Positions 32,581 to 41,886 of a stretch of 64,000 nt of DNA are shown here, piece after piece. The DNA is from Nonomuraea antri (GTDB lineage Bacteria; Actinomycetota; Actinomycetes; Streptosporangiales; Streptosporangiaceae), in contig NZ_JABCPZ010000006.1 in NCBI RefSeq assembly GCF_013283785.1, forward strand, positions 1-64,000, given 5' to 3'. A model generated the notes under the pieces. That model was given only the letters and a program-made list of their open reading frames with translations, ran no database searches and was not told the origin of the DNA. Each line of letters opens with the position of its first letter. Position 1 is the first letter of the stretch. A program made the position numbers and the translations under genes.

Positions 32581-33393
32581 TCATAGCCGGAGATTTCGAG
32601 CGGCATCGGCTTCCAGGGCCGCCAGGCGGGCGCGAGCGCCGGTCAGCAGGTCGGCGTGCTCGATGTCGTCAGGACGTTCGGCGGCGACGGCCTCGTACAG
32701 CGCGACCTTGCGGCGGGCCAGGCCCAGCTCGGCGGCGCGCCGCTGGTACTCGGCTGGCTGCGCGCCTTCCTGAGCGCGCAGCAGGTCGGTGGCCTCGGCG
32801 ACGAGCGCGGCCTGTTCGGCGATGGTCGGCTCCGCGTGGCCGGGCGGCGGCTGGCCGGGCTCGGCGGTCCGGCGGGGGCCGGGGGTCCGCGGGGATCCGG
32901 CGGAGGGCCGGTCGCCCGGCTCGGGCGGCGGGTGCAGGAAGCGGTTCAGGCGGGCCAGGGCGGCGTCCGGATCGGCGAGCTCGCCGATCTGGTCGAAGGC
33001 GCGTTCGGGGATCAGCCAGGCCATCAGCGCCGCCCGGCGGAAGACGGTCTCGGCCGCGCCGTAGCGTTCGTGCGCGGCCTGCTTGCTGATCTCGCCGAGC
33101 TGTTCGCCGATCATCTCCCAGGACGTGCCGGCGAGACGTTCGGCGATGACGGCGTTGCGGAGAATGCCACGGGCCTGTTCGAGCAGCCGCCAGGCCGCCC
33201 CGGCCAGCTCGCCCGGCCGGTGGGCGGCCGGCTCGCCCGGCTGGTGGATGGCCTGTTCGCCTGGCTGGTGGGCGGCCAGCCTGCCGCGCGCGACCAGGGC
33301 GCGGTAGCCGTCTGAGGCGTCGGCGGCCTCGTGGGCGACTGCCAGCCGGGCCAGCGCGGCCCGGGACAGGGTGTGCTTTCCGGCCTCACTCAT
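32581..33393 (-). CDS. Hypothetical protein with a helix-turn-helix
   Basis: The 270-residue protein contains TSWEMIGEQLGEISKQAAHERYG (about 88-110), which reads as a helix-turn-helix of the type seen in small actinomycete DNA-binding proteins. Before it there is a short HQPGE/HRPGE repeat (about 42-64) and after it a Pro-rich linker (about 150-185) and a helical C-terminus. Target unknown. Confidence 0.65.
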   Translation of the reverse strand: MSEAGKHTLSRAALARLAVAHEAADASDGYRALVARGRLAAHQPGEQAIHQPGEPAAHRPGELAGAAWRLLEQARGILRNAVIAERLAGTSWEMIGEQLGEISKQAAHERYGAAETVFRRAALMAWLIPERAFDQIGELADPDAALARLNRFLHPPPEPGDRPSAGSPRTPGPRRTAEPGQPPPGHAEPTIAEQAALVAEATDLLRAQEGAQPAEYQRRAAELGLARRKVALYEAVAAERPDDIEHADLLTGARARLAALEADAARNLRL

Positions 33394-33562
33394 GCGTCAA
33401 GCGTCCCCTGACGACTCCGGGCCGTCAAGGAAATCCTGACGACTCGGACCGGCGTGTGCGTGCCCTGCGCGCCCCTGAGCGCAGGGACCGCGCGGCTCGT
33501 TGACCAGGGAGATGCCGGGGGTGTCCGCGTCGCGAGGACGGCGGTGCCGAGCGACGTGCCGG

Positions 33563-34441
33563 CTAGCTCTTCTTCACCGAAGGAAGCAGGTCCGTCCATT
33601 CAGTGGTCACGGAGATGTACTCGTCGGACCACGCCACGTCTCCGTCGCCGGCCAGAACCAGGTTCGCGCGGACCACCCGGGCGGTGTCGGGATCGACGAC
33701 CAGCTCGATGGGCTTGCTCCCGCCGTCGGGGTCGGGCAGGCGCAGGTGCTGGCCGCCGTCGACCGGGCCCTCGTTCTCCACTCCGGGCGTCGCGGCGAGC
33801 GCCTTGAACGCCGCCGCACGGACGTCCGAGGGCGCCGGCAGCTCCGTGATCAGCGCGAGCAGGGGATGGGTGGGGACACCTCGCTGCTCGGAGGTGGTCA
33901 TGTCCCTCTTGTCGCCCTTGCGGTCGATGATCCACTTCTTCAGCGCCTCCGGATCCGTCGGCAGCTTTTCGAGCTCTTCGAAGCTGACCTTGGCGCCCTT
34001 GAGACGGAGCGTCTTCCAGTCCGCCACGACGGCGTCCGGGGCGTCCCCCGGCTCGCCCCTGGACCAGCGCTTGCCGTCGCGCCTGGTCCAGCTCTCGATC
34101 GGGGGGATCTCCGTCTTCGACCACCGGGTGGTGACGTGCCAGTACGTCCCCGAGCCCTGGGGCGTGCGTTCCGCGCTGACGGCGGCCATGAGCAGGACCT
34201 CCTTGCCCGTGAACCGCTCCGTCGCGGCAGGCGCGCGGTCGTTCGCGGGCATCCCGGTGGCGAGCACGACCGCGGCGGCGGCCCCCGCGGCGATCAGGGC
34301 GCCTGCCGGGATGAACCAGTGCATTCGAGACCGCGACCGCGACCGGGCCCGGTGCAGGAGTCGGGCCCTGCTGCGCTCGGCCGCCCCTGCGGACGGACCC
34401 GGCTTGGCCAGCAGGGCGGCGATGTCGTCGAGGTCGTTCAT
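33563..34441 (-). CDS. CU044_5270-family membrane protein, likely anti-sigma factor
   Basis: The 292-residue protein has a short cytoplasmic N-terminus, one membrane helix (MHWFIPAGALIAAGAAAAVVL, about 40-60) and a 230-residue extracellular part. This layout and position right after an ECF sigma gene, overlapped as ATGA, fit the actinomycete CU044_5270 family, which takes the place of an anti-sigma factor. It probably holds the sigma factor at the membrane until a signal arrives. Confidence 0.8.
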   Translation of the reverse strand: MNDLDDIAALLAKPGPSAGAAERSRARLLHRARSRSRSRMHWFIPAGALIAAGAAAAVVLATGMPANDRAPAATERFTGKEVLLMAAVSAERTPQGSGTYWHVTTRWSKTEIPPIESWTRRDGKRWSRGEPGDAPDAVVADWKTLRLKGAKVSFEELEKLPTDPEALKKWIIDRKGDKRDMTTSEQRGVPTHPLLALITELPAPSDVRAAAFKALAATPGVENEGPVDGGQHLRLPDPDGGSKPIELVVDPDTARVVRANLVLAGDGDVAWSDEYISVTTEWTDLLPSVKKS

Positions 34442-35007
34442 CGGGTCGTCTCCTTGTCGATGATGGCGTGGATCTTGGCGCGGGCCCGGCTGAGCCGCGA
34501 GCCCACCGTGCCGATGGAGATGCCGAGTGCCTGGGCGATCTCCTCGTAGCTGAGCTGGCCCAGGGCCAGAAGCAGCAGCACGTCGCGCTCGCCGCCGTTC
34601 AGCGAGGCGAGGGCCCTGGCCAGGTGCGGCTGCATGCGCTGGGCGGCCACGGACGTGACCACCCGGTTCTCGTGTCCTTCCACGACCGGGACGGGATCCA
34701 GCCGGGCCAGCGCCTTGTAGTGGCGGGCCTCCTTGCGGCGATGCCTGGCGACCAGGTTCGTGGCGAAGCCGAACAGCCAGGGCCGCAGACCTCCCCTCTC
34801 CGGGTCGAACCGGTCGCGACGGTCGAACGCCAGCAGGAACGTCTCCGCGGTGATGTCCTCGGCCACCTGCGTGTCCAGGCGACCCTCCACATACCGGTAA
34901 ATGTCGTGGAAATACCGGTCATGCACGGCGGTGAACAGCTCAGGGTCGCGCCGGTAGCCGGCGACCAGCTCGGCATCGGTCACCCGCTCGCTCACGTCGG
35001 CGGTCAC
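34438..35007 (-). CDS. ECF RNA polymerase sigma factor
   Basis: The 189-residue protein has sigma region 2 (VAEDITAETFLLAFDRRDRFD; RPWLFGFATNLVARHRR) and region 4 (LSYEEIAQALGISIGTVGSRLSRAR). The start is GTG at 35007 with GGAG eight bases upstream. It is coupled by ATGA to the likely anti-sigma gene, a standard pair. Confidence 0.93.
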   Translation of the reverse strand: MTADVSERVTDAELVAGYRRDPELFTAVHDRYFHDIYRYVEGRLDTQVAEDITAETFLLAFDRRDRFDPERGGLRPWLFGFATNLVARHRRKEARHYKALARLDPVPVVEGHENRVVTSVAAQRMQPHLARALASLNGGERDVLLLLALGQLSYEEIAQALGISIGTVGSRLSRARAKIHAIIDKETTR

Positions 35008-35286
35008 GTGGCCGTCTCCGTCATGAGTGCGCCTTCCTCGTGGTCAGTGCTTTCTCCCATACTTCGCCGAAGGCCCGGCCCTTCTTCCCGGCGTCACGCC
35101 ACGGCCCGGCTCGCGTCTCCTACGACGGGAAATGTCATGGTGTAGTACGGCGTTTACTCAGCGTGGCGGCTCGGGTAGGGCAGTCATCGACTGCCGAGGC
35201 GGGTTCATGACCAGGGGTGATGGTGGCCGCTCAACGGGGTGCGCCGCCGTCCCTACCTGGTGCGCCGGACGATGAGAGGAAACCGC

Positions 35287-35370
35287 ATGCTCGATCGGCT
35301 CGCCGGTCTCGGCGCCACCGTACCTGAGCCGCCGGATCATGATCTGCCCGCCTCGGTGAGGATGAGCTGA
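35287..35370 (+). CDS. 27-residue ORF coupled to the dehydratase, possible RidA remnant
   Basis: ATG at 35287 follows GAGAGGAAACCGC, a good ribosome site, and the TGA overlaps the dehydratase ATG as TGATG. The peptide LDRLAGLGATVPEPPDHDLP resembles the start of RidA-family proteins (LxxLGxxLPEPPxP), which are common beside such dehydratases. It is either a truncated RidA gene kept for coupling or a leader peptide. The rest of the 361-bp gap (35008-35286) holds no further gene. Confidence 0.45.
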   Translation: MLDRLAGLGATVPEPPDHDLPASVRMS

Positions 35371-37139
35371 TGCCGTCCGCGGAACGCCCCGAAGGCGGCC
35401 TGCGCAGCCAGGCCTGGTGGGACAACGCGGGCAATCCGGAGATGACGGCGCTCTACCTCGAACGTTTTCTCAACTTCGGGCTGACCCCGTCCGAACTCCG
35501 GTCCGGCCGGCCGATCATCGGCATCGCCCAGACGGGCAGCGACCTCGTCCCCTGCAACCGTCACCACCTCGCACTCGCCGACCGGGTCAGGGACGGCATC
35601 CGCGACGCCGGCGGCGTCCCCATGGAGTTCCCCGTCCACCCGTTGCAGGAGACCGGCAAGCGGCCGACCGCCGCGCTGGACCGCAACCTCGCCTACCTCG
35701 GCCTGGTCGAGGTGCTCTACGGGTATCCGCTCGACGGGGTCGTCCTGACGACGGGCTGCGACAAGACCACCCCGGCGTGCCTGGCCGCGGCGGCGACGGT
35801 GAACATCCCGGCGATCGTCCTGTCCGGCGGGCCCATGCTCAACGGCTACCACCAGGGCGAGCGGATGGCCGCCTCGGGCTCGGGGCTGGTGATCTGGCAG
35901 TCGAAGCGGCTGCTGGCCACCGGGAAGATCGACTACAACGAGTTCATGGCGCGCGTGTGCGCCTCCGCGCCCAGCATCGGCCACTGCAACACCATGGGCA
36001 CCGCGCTGTCGATGAACTGCCTGGCCGAAGCGCTGGGCATGTCGCTGCCCGGCTGCGCGGCGATTCCCGCCCCGTACCGCAGGCGGGCGCAACTGGCCTA
36101 CGAGACGGGCCGCCGCGCGGTGGAACTCGTCGACGAGGGCCTCACGCCGCGCGCGATCATGACGATGCGGGCCTTCGAGAACGCGATCGTGGTCGCCTCG
36201 GCCATCGCCGCGTCCACCAACGTGCCCATCCACGTCAACGCCATCGCCAGGCACGCCGGGGTGCCGCTGACCATCCAGGACTGGCAGCGGGCCGGAGCCG
36301 ACGTCCCGGTGCTGACCGACGTCGCCCCGGCCGGGAAGTTCCTCGGCGAGGACTTCTACCGCGCCGGCGGCGTGCCCGCCGTCATGCGGTCGCTGCTGGC
36401 GGCGGGGCGGCTGCACGGCGACGTCGTGACCGTCTCCGGCCGCACCGTGGCCGAGAACTTGGCCGACGCACCGCCCGCGGACCCGGAGGTCATCCGTCCC
36501 TACGACGACCCCGTGGCCGCGCGCGGCGGGCTGCTCATCATGACGGGCAACCTGTTCGACTCCGCGGTCATGAAGACCTCCGTGCTCACCGACGACGTCC
36601 GCGGCGTCGCGGACTACCGCGCCGTCGTCTTCGACGGGCCCGAGGACTACCACGCCCGCATCAACGATCCCGACCTCGGCCTGGACGAGGACTGCATCCT
36701 CGTCATCCGCTACACCGGGCCGATCGGCTACCCGGGATCGGCCGAGGTGGTGAACATGGAGGTGCCCGCCTCGCTGCTCCGGCTGGGCATCACGACGTTG
36801 CCCACGCTCGGCGACGGCCGCCAGAGCGGCACCTCGGACGCGCCGTCCATTCTCAACGCCAGCCCGGAGGCCGCGGCCGGCGGCAATCTCGCCATCCTGC
36901 GCACCGGTGACCGCATCCGCATCGACCTCGACCAGGCGCGCGTCGACGTCCTGCTGCCGGAGGAGGAGATCGCCGCGCGCTGGGCCCGGCACACGCCGCA
37001 GGTCTTCGATAACCAGACGCCGTGGCAGGAGATCTACTGCGCCACGGTCGGCCAGCTGGACAGCGGCGGCTGCCTGGAACTCGCCCTGGCATACCAGGAC
37101 ATCGTGCACACCAAAGGGATGCCCCGTGACTCGCACTGA
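35370..37139 (+). CDS. IlvD/Edd-family dehydratase
   Basis: The 589-residue enzyme is an Fe-S dependent dehydratase of the IlvD/Edd family: Cys in [12 protein letters not shown] (about 129-139), [10 protein letters not shown] (about 206) and the late [13 protein letters not shown] (about 450). Length and context (next gene a 2-hydroxyacid dehydrogenase) favour a sugar-acid dehydratase such as arabinonate or xylonate dehydratase rather than the IlvD of valine synthesis, but substrate cannot be read. It overlaps the next gene by 14 bp. Confidence 0.88.
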   Translation: MPSAERPEGGLRSQAWWDNAGNPEMTALYLERFLNFGLTPSELRSGRPIIGIAQTGSDLVPCNRHHLALADRVRDGIRDAGGVPMEFPVHPLQETGKRPTAALDRNLAYLGLVEVLYGYPLDGVVLTTGCDKTTPACLAAAATVNIPAIVLSGGPMLNGYHQGERMAASGSGLVIWQSKRLLATGKIDYNEFMARVCASAPSIGHCNTMGTALSMNCLAEALGMSLPGCAAIPAPYRRRAQLAYETGRRAVELVDEGLTPRAIMTMRAFENAIVVASAIAASTNVPIHVNAIARHAGVPLTIQDWQRAGADVPVLTDVAPAGKFLGEDFYRAGGVPAVMRSLLAAGRLHGDVVTVSGRTVAENLADAPPADPEVIRPYDDPVAARGGLLIMTGNLFDSAVMKTSVLTDDVRGVADYRAVVFDGPEDYHARINDPDLGLDEDCILVIRYTGPIGYPGSAEVVNMEVPASLLRLGITTLPTLGDGRQSGTSDAPSILNASPEAAAGGNLAILRTGDRIRIDLDQARVDVLLPEEEIAARWARHTPQVFDNQTPWQEIYCATVGQLDSGGCLELALAYQDIVHTKGMPRDSH

Positions 37140-38127
37140 CCCCAGAGGCGTCATCATGATCGCCGATTCCGACTTCGGCGAGGTGGACCTCGAACGCGAG
37201 ATCGTCGAGGACGCCGGATTCGAGCTGCTCGCCGCCCAGTGCAAGAGCGAGGACGAGGTGATCGAGAAGGGCCGGGACGTCGACGGCGTCCTGACCCAGT
37301 ACGCCCGGATCGGCTCACGCGCCATCGACGCGTTCACCCGGTGCCGGGTGATCGCCCGCTACGGCACGGGCGTGGACATCGTCGACGTCGAGGCCGCGAC
37401 CAGGCGGGGCATCCAGGTCACGAACGCGCCGAACGAGTGGTGCGCCGAGGAGGTGGCCGACCACGCCGTCGCGCTCTGGCTGGCCGCCGCACGCAAGATC
37501 TGCGCCTACGACCGGGCGACCCGGCAGGGCGTGTGGCGGTGGCAGAGCGGCGAGCCGATCCAGCGGCTGCGCGGGCGGGTGTTCGGGCTGCTGTCGTTCG
37601 GCGCCATCGCCCAGCTCATCGCCGAACGGGTACGGGCGTTCGGCGTCGAGGTGTGGGCGCACGACCCGTTCCTCGACGAGTCCGAGCTGCGGTCGCGCGA
37701 CGTGCTGCCGGTCTCCTTCGACCGGCTCGTGGAAGGCGCCGACTACCTGGTGATCCAGGCGCCGCTCACCCCCGAGACCCACCACACCTTCGACCGGGCG
37801 ACGCTGCGCAGGATGAAGCCGTCCGCCGTCCTCGTCAATACCGCGCGCGGCCCGATCGTGGCGGACGCGGCGCTGCACGAGGCGCTCACCGAGGGCTGGA
37901 TCGCCGGCGCCGCACTGGACGACCTGGAAGAGGAGCCCGCGAAGCAGCGCGACTGGCGCCCGCGCAACCCGCTGTTCACGCTGCCCAACGTGATCGTCAC
38001 CCCGCACGCCGCCTACTACTCCGAGGAGGCGGTCGCGACGGTGCGGCGCGTCGCGGCGGAGGAGGCCGTCCGGGTCCTGACCGGGCAGGGCGCCCGGTAC
38101 CCGGTCAATTCCGTACCGCCGCGCTGA
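37126..38127 (+). CDS. D-isomer 2-hydroxyacid dehydrogenase (CtBP-like)
   Basis: The 333-residue protein has the catalytic Arg (VNTARGPIV, about 235), a Glu in DDLEEEP and the His in TPHAAYY (about 288). The NAD-binding loop reads FGLLSFGAIA rather than GxGxxG, with Ser at the second Gly; this is a known kind of change in some CtBP-like members but worth noting. GTG at 37126 follows AAAGGGA and overlaps the dehydratase by 14 bp. Together they probably act on a sugar acid and its 2-oxo product. Confidence 0.87.
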   Translation: MTRTDPRGVIMIADSDFGEVDLEREIVEDAGFELLAAQCKSEDEVIEKGRDVDGVLTQYARIGSRAIDAFTRCRVIARYGTGVDIVDVEAATRRGIQVTNAPNEWCAEEVADHAVALWLAAARKICAYDRATRQGVWRWQSGEPIQRLRGRVFGLLSFGAIAQLIAERVRAFGVEVWAHDPFLDESELRSRDVLPVSFDRLVEGADYLVIQAPLTPETHHTFDRATLRRMKPSAVLVNTARGPIVADAALHEALTEGWIAGAALDDLEEEPAKQRDWRPRNPLFTLPNVIVTPHAAYYSEEAVATVRRVAAEEAVRVLTGQGARYPVNSVPPR

Positions 38128-38158
38128 CCGCCGAGGTCGGCGTGGGCGGCGTCGGCGG

Positions 38159-38449
38159 TCAGGTAGCCGGATCGCCGTCGTGGTGGCGGCAATCGGCTTC
38201 CCAGCGAGCGAGCCGTTCCGCGATCCAGGCGTCGTCGTGCACCTGACGTCCGGTGCCGCCATGCCGTACGACGCCGGGTCTCTCCGGATCATGTGTCAGG
38301 TCGAACCCGTGGAGATGTTGCAGAGCCGCGCGGACCATCGGTTCGCGGCCGTCGGCCAGCGCCTGCCGGCGTTCCCGCACGTCCGGACGAGTCGGGGGGA
38401 CGGCGGCGGCGTGCCCGGCTCGGCCGGCGCCGGTCTCTGCCCGGTCCAT
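38159..38449 (-). CDS. Small hypothetical protein downstream of GlxA gene
   Basis: The 96-residue protein starts best at the ATG at 38449 (CGGAG five bases upstream), 11 bases after the GlxA regulator stop. The C-terminal half (ALQHLHGFDLTHDPERP, HDDAWIAERLARWEADC) has the look of a real coding sequence; no family is recognised. It is probably cotranscribed with the regulator. Confidence 0.5.
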   Translation of the reverse strand: MDRAETGAGRAGHAAAVPPTRPDVRERRQALADGREPMVRAALQHLHGFDLTHDPERPGVVRHGGTGRQVHDDAWIAERLARWEADCRHHDGDPAT

Positions 38450-38459
38450 CACACTCCGA

Positions 38460-39452
38460 TCATGCCTCACCTGCGGTGAACCGCTCCCGATAGGCCGCGG
38501 GCGTGACGCCGAAACGTTCCCTGAACAGCCGGTGGAACGTCTCGACCGAGCCGAGCCCGACCGCGTTCGCGATGGCCTTGAGCCCGTTGCCGGTGTGGAC
38601 GAGCTGCCGCGCGGCGGCGTCGAGCCGGACCGACTCCACGTACTGCGCGGGCGTCACCCCGACCTGCTGACGGAACAGCCGCGAGAAGTGCCGGACGCTG
38701 AGGTTCGTCCGGCGGGCGAGCGCGTCGTTGGACAGGTCCTCGGTGAGATGTCCGGGAATCCACGCCTGCAGGCGGGCGACCTGGGCGTCCGTGGCCGACG
38801 GGTACGCCAGGAGCTCGCTGAACTGGCTCTGGCCACCCGGCCGCCGCATGTACATGACGAGCCACCGGGCGACCCGGCGGGCCAGCTCGGCATGGTGGTC
38901 GTGGGCGACCAGGGCGAGCGCGAGGTCTATCCCGGTGGACACGCCCGCCGACGTCCAGACGTGCTCGTCCCGCACGTAGATCGCGTCGGGCTCGACGCGC
39001 ACCTCGGGATGCTCGGCGGCGAGCTGGGCCGCCGTGGCCCAGTGCGTCGTCGCCCGGCGTCCGTCGAGCAGCCCGGCGGCGGCCAGCAGGTGCGCTCCCG
39101 CGCAGACCGATGCGATGCGCGCCGCGTCCCGCGCGGCGCGGGCGGCCAGCCACCCCACGAGCGGCTCGGCGACCAGCGCCTGCACCCCGCCCGCGCCGAA
39201 CCTCAGGCCACCCGGCACGACGAGGGTCCCGATCTCGCGCGGCAGGTCCTCCCACGCGACGTCGGCCGCGATCGAGGCGCCCCCGGCGCAACGAACGAGC
39301 CCGGCCCGGGGACCGGCGACCAGGGTCCTGTAGCCGGGCGGGTCGCCGTTGAGCAGGCGGTCGGCGGTGGAGAACACCTCGAGCGGACCGGCGACGTCGA
39401 GGAGCTCCACGCCGTCGTAGACGGTGATCACGACGAGGTGCGCGGCGGCCAT
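38460..39452 (-). CDS. GlxA-family transcriptional regulator (DJ-1/PfpI plus AraC)
   Basis: The 330-residue protein has an N-terminal DJ-1/PfpI domain (VVITVYDGVELLDVAGPLEVFS; active-site-like Cys in IASVCAGAHLLAAAG, about 113) and two C-terminal AraC helix-turn-helix motifs (SNDALARRTNLSVRHFSRLF and LKAIANAVGLGSVETFHRLF). The ATG at 39452 begins the DJ-1 domain; the frame upstream covers only the repeat tract. It is divergent from an HD-hydrolase gene, a pairing common in actinomycetes, and probably activates it. Confidence 0.9.
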   Translation of the reverse strand: MAAAHLVVITVYDGVELLDVAGPLEVFSTADRLLNGDPPGYRTLVAGPRAGLVRCAGGASIAADVAWEDLPREIGTLVVPGGLRFGAGGVQALVAEPLVGWLAARAARDAARIASVCAGAHLLAAAGLLDGRRATTHWATAAQLAAEHPEVRVEPDAIYVRDEHVWTSAGVSTGIDLALALVAHDHHAELARRVARWLVMYMRRPGGQSQFSELLAYPSATDAQVARLQAWIPGHLTEDLSNDALARRTNLSVRHFSRLFRQQVGVTPAQYVESVRLDAAARQLVHTGNGLKAIANAVGLGSVETFHRLFRERFGVTPAAYRERFTAGEA

Positions 39453-39478
39453 GCCGCCCACCTTCGCAGGACCGCTGA

Positions 39479-39504
39479 CCTGTCCGCAACGACAGGAACA
39501 TGTC
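39479..39504. promoter_or_regulatory. Candidate operator of the GlxA regulator
   Basis: CCTGTC-cgcaac-GACAGG (39479-39496) and the overlapping GACA-ggaaca-TGTC (39491-39504) form two nested inverted repeats just upstream of the GlxA gene start, in the divergent gap to the HD gene. Confidence 0.5.
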
Positions 39505-39505
39505 A

Positions 39506-39715
39506 GATCCGGACGCGACTGCCAGCCATGGGCTGGATGCGACTGCGATGCCGCAGCCATGCGCTGGACGTGATGGCGCAGCCATGGCCGGACGTGATGG
39601 CGGTGCCGCAGCCGTGGGTGGACGTGACTGCGGTGCCGCAGCCATGGGCTGGACGTGACTGTGGTTCCGCAGTCGCGTCCGGACATGATGGCGGTGCCCC
39701 GGCCATGGCCGGATC
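39506..39715. repeat. Seven imperfect tandem repeats of about 30 bp
   Basis: The tract is built of degenerate copies of (A/G)CGTGA(C/T)GGCGGTGCC followed by GCAGCCATGGGCTGG (unit about 30 bp; one copy shortened to 24), filling the 345-bp divergent gap between the GlxA and HD genes. Each unit carries a CAGCCATGG core that is nearly its own inverted repeat. Frames run open through it but no real protein is evident. Confidence 0.85.
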
Positions 39716-39797
39716 TGACATACCCGCGTCCTTGCAGACACAATTCGTGCCGCCGACGATGGTGACCGTTCAACTCCTCCGAAGAACGGACCCACCG

Positions 39798-40382
39798 ATG
39801 ATCCCCGCGATCCCGCAGACGCCCACGAGCCGGGCGGCCGCCGACCTCGCCGCCGAGGCCGCCCCCGGCTACCTGCTCAACCACAGCTACCGCACCTACC
39901 TGTTCGGCCGATGCCTCGTCCCCGAGCCCGACGTCGACGAGGATGCGGCCTTCGTCGCCGCAATGATCCACGACCTCGGCCTCACCGACGCCCACGCCGG
40001 CGAGAGCGAGTTCGACCGCGTCGGCGCCGACCTCGCCTGCCGCTTCCTCGAAGGACGCGGATGGGACCGCGAACGCATCCACCTGGTCGAGGAGGCGATC
40101 CTGCGGCACACCAACCTGGTGGCCGAGCAGGTGCCGCTGTTCCGGCTGATCCAGGCGGGCGCGGCCGTCGACGTCGCCGGACTCGGCCGGGAAGGGCTCG
40201 CGCCGGACGATCTCGCCGGAATCTTGAACGCCTACCCGCGGCTCGACTTCGTGTCGAGGATGCGCAAGAGCTTCCTCGACGAGGTCCACCGGCATCCGGA
40301 CGGCGCCTTCGCCCACCTCGAACGGGTCGCCGCGCTCTCCGACCGGTTCGCCGGCAACCCGATCGACGCTCCGACCTCTTGA
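39798..40382 (+). CDS. HD-domain hydrolase (cyanamide hydratase-like)
   Basis: The 194-residue protein has the HD signature (LNHSYRTYLFG about 30-40; MIHDLGLTD about 55-65) followed by ILRHTNL (about 100), as in cyanamide hydratase-like HD proteins of fungi and actinomycetes. Metal-binding His and Asp are intact. The ATG at 39798 is preferred; an in-frame ATG at 39759 exists. It is the likely target of the divergent GlxA regulator. Confidence 0.8.
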   Translation: MIPAIPQTPTSRAAADLAAEAAPGYLLNHSYRTYLFGRCLVPEPDVDEDAAFVAAMIHDLGLTDAHAGESEFDRVGADLACRFLEGRGWDRERIHLVEEAILRHTNLVAEQVPLFRLIQAGAAVDVAGLGREGLAPDDLAGILNAYPRLDFVSRMRKSFLDEVHRHPDGAFAHLERVAALSDRFAGNPIDAPTS

Positions 40383-40403
40383 GCCCTCACCGGTTGGGGC
40401 GCG

Positions 40404-40413
40404 TCAGTACTGA
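40404..40413. promoter_or_regulatory. TCAGTACTGA palindrome between convergent genes
   Basis: The 10-base palindrome, extended to GTCAGTACTGAC (40403-40414), lies in the 39-bp gap between the HD gene and the DUF6461 gene. The same 10 bases recur at 61849-61858 and 63711-63720. It could form a small hairpin or be a protein-binding site. Confidence 0.4.
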
Positions 40414-40421
40414 CTCAGACG

Positions 40422-40988
40422 TCATCGATAGGGGTCGAGATGATCGCAGGGACCGATCAGGGCGGCCCCGGCATAACGGGCAGGGGACAGGTGGACGCCC
40501 GTGACCCGTTCGGCAAGCGCGAGAGCCCGGGAGACGGCGTCGCCGGGTAACTCGGGCAGTTCGCCGTCGACATCCATGCCGAGGACTTCGATCTCCGCCT
40601 GCAGCCGGTCGGGATCGGAACCACTCCGCTCGGGATAGCCGTAGAGATCGAACGTCGTGATCAGCTCGCCGTCGACGCAGTAGGTGAAACCGTCGTCGTC
40701 CGAGGTCGCGAACACCGAGGCCGCGACCGTGCCCACGGACAGCCGGTCGGCCTGGTCGTGGACGATCCCCGCCCAGCCGACTTCGATCAGCACGGTCCCC
40801 GCATCGGTGCCGTAGGCGGCGACACCGAACCCGGACTCACCCAGCGGGCCAGGGGTGATGCCGAGCCGCCGCAGCGCGTCCTCGGGGGACAGGCCCCGTA
40901 CGAAGCCGACGTAAAGCCACGTGTCATCGGCATCATCGGTGAACTCCCGGTAGAGCCACTCGTAGGTCGTCGCCGTCGCGCCGCTCAT
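40422..40988 (-). CDS. DUF6461-like protein
   Basis: The 188-residue protein starts at the ATG at 40988 after GGGAAGG. The WLYVGFVRGLSPEDALRRLGI stretch (about 17-37) is the signature of DUF6461-type actinomycete proteins. Small, acidic, cytoplasmic; these proteins often occur as scattered paralogs and their role is unknown. The following 221-bp gap holds no gene. Confidence 0.7.
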   Translation of the reverse strand: MSGATATTYEWLYREFTDDADDTWLYVGFVRGLSPEDALRRLGITPGPLGESGFGVAAYGTDAGTVLIEVGWAGIVHDQADRLSVGTVAASVFATSDDDGFTYCVDGELITTFDLYGYPERSGSDPDRLQAEIEVLGMDVDGELPELPGDAVSRALALAERVTGVHLSPARYAGAALIGPCDHLDPYR

Positions 40989-41209
40989 CCACGTGCCTTC
41001 CCTGTCGGTCTCCTTGGTGATCCTGACAGAAAGGACCGACAACGCCGCCCGATGTGGCAGCGGCGAAAGCCACACCAGGACCAGTCAGCCGGTGCGGCGA
41101 GCAGCCACCTTCCGGGATGAGTCCGACGGACCAGCGACGAACAGCGGCGGCAGCAGTACCTGGCAGGGTGGTGGTGCGTGGGAAATGGGCGGATTGCGGC
41201 GCATGTGGG

Positions 41210-41770
41210 CTAGTCGTTCTGCGTGGCCTCGCGGAGTCGCGCCACGGCGAGCTGGGCCGCGGTCCTGGTCAGCGTGGGGTCGAATTCACCCACGTTGCCA
41301 TCGTGCTCCAGCGCGATCACGACGTTCCCGACCCGGATGATCACGATGTCGATCGCGACCATCATGCCCGACATGTCGGCATCCGGCTCCAGCTTGCTGC
41401 TCGCGAGCCCGCTGCGGAACTTGATGCCATAAGCACCGTCACCGAGCCCACCGATCGACAGCTTGCGAATGATCTCCCTGGAAGCGCTGGTCTTGATCGT
41501 TGTCTTGCGGCAATGCCGGACCACGGCCTTGGCCGCACGTTCCAGGGCGGCGAGCTCCCGTGAGGTGCCGCTCACGATGTACTCGCTGATCCCCTCCCAT
41601 CTGTCCGTGTGCTTCAGCGCCGTCGAGACCTTGGTCCGATAGACCGGGACGAGATCCTTGACGGCCCTGGCACAGGGTTTCGTGTGGGCGAATTCAGGGC
41701 GCTGAAGCCCTCTGGTGCGAAATCCGCGGCGGGCGAACTCTTCTCCGAGGTCATCGGGTGCGAGAAGGGC
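41210..41770 (-). pseudogene. Sensor-domain protein lacking its N-terminus
   Basis: On the minus strand the frame from LLAPDDLGEEFARRGF to the stop reads like the extracellular sensor-type domain of actinomycete lipoproteins, with C-A-R-A early, a HCRK later and the closing VVIALEHDGNVGEFDPTLTRTAAQLA. A signal peptide or lipobox should precede it, but upstream the frame continues as a basic, unnatural sequence to 41884. Either the 5' end has been lost or the protein has become cytoplasmic. Base composition becomes AT-richer from about 41750. Confidence 0.55.
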
Positions 41771-41886
41771 CCAAAAAGATCTACAAAATTTCCTGTCACA
41801 CCTTTTCGCTTCGGGACTCTTGGCATTCGTACGGGCCAGTCGACGACTGCCCGACCGAGCCCGGAACAGGCGAAAAGGAGACATTC

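Noticed and set aside
39506-39715. CRISPR array
   Set aside because: Units are contiguous and degenerate with no unique spacers and no cas genes nearby.
39453-40316. Longer GlxA regulator starting at 40316
   Set aside because: The added part is antisense to the HD gene and the repeat tract; the DJ-1 domain begins at 39452.
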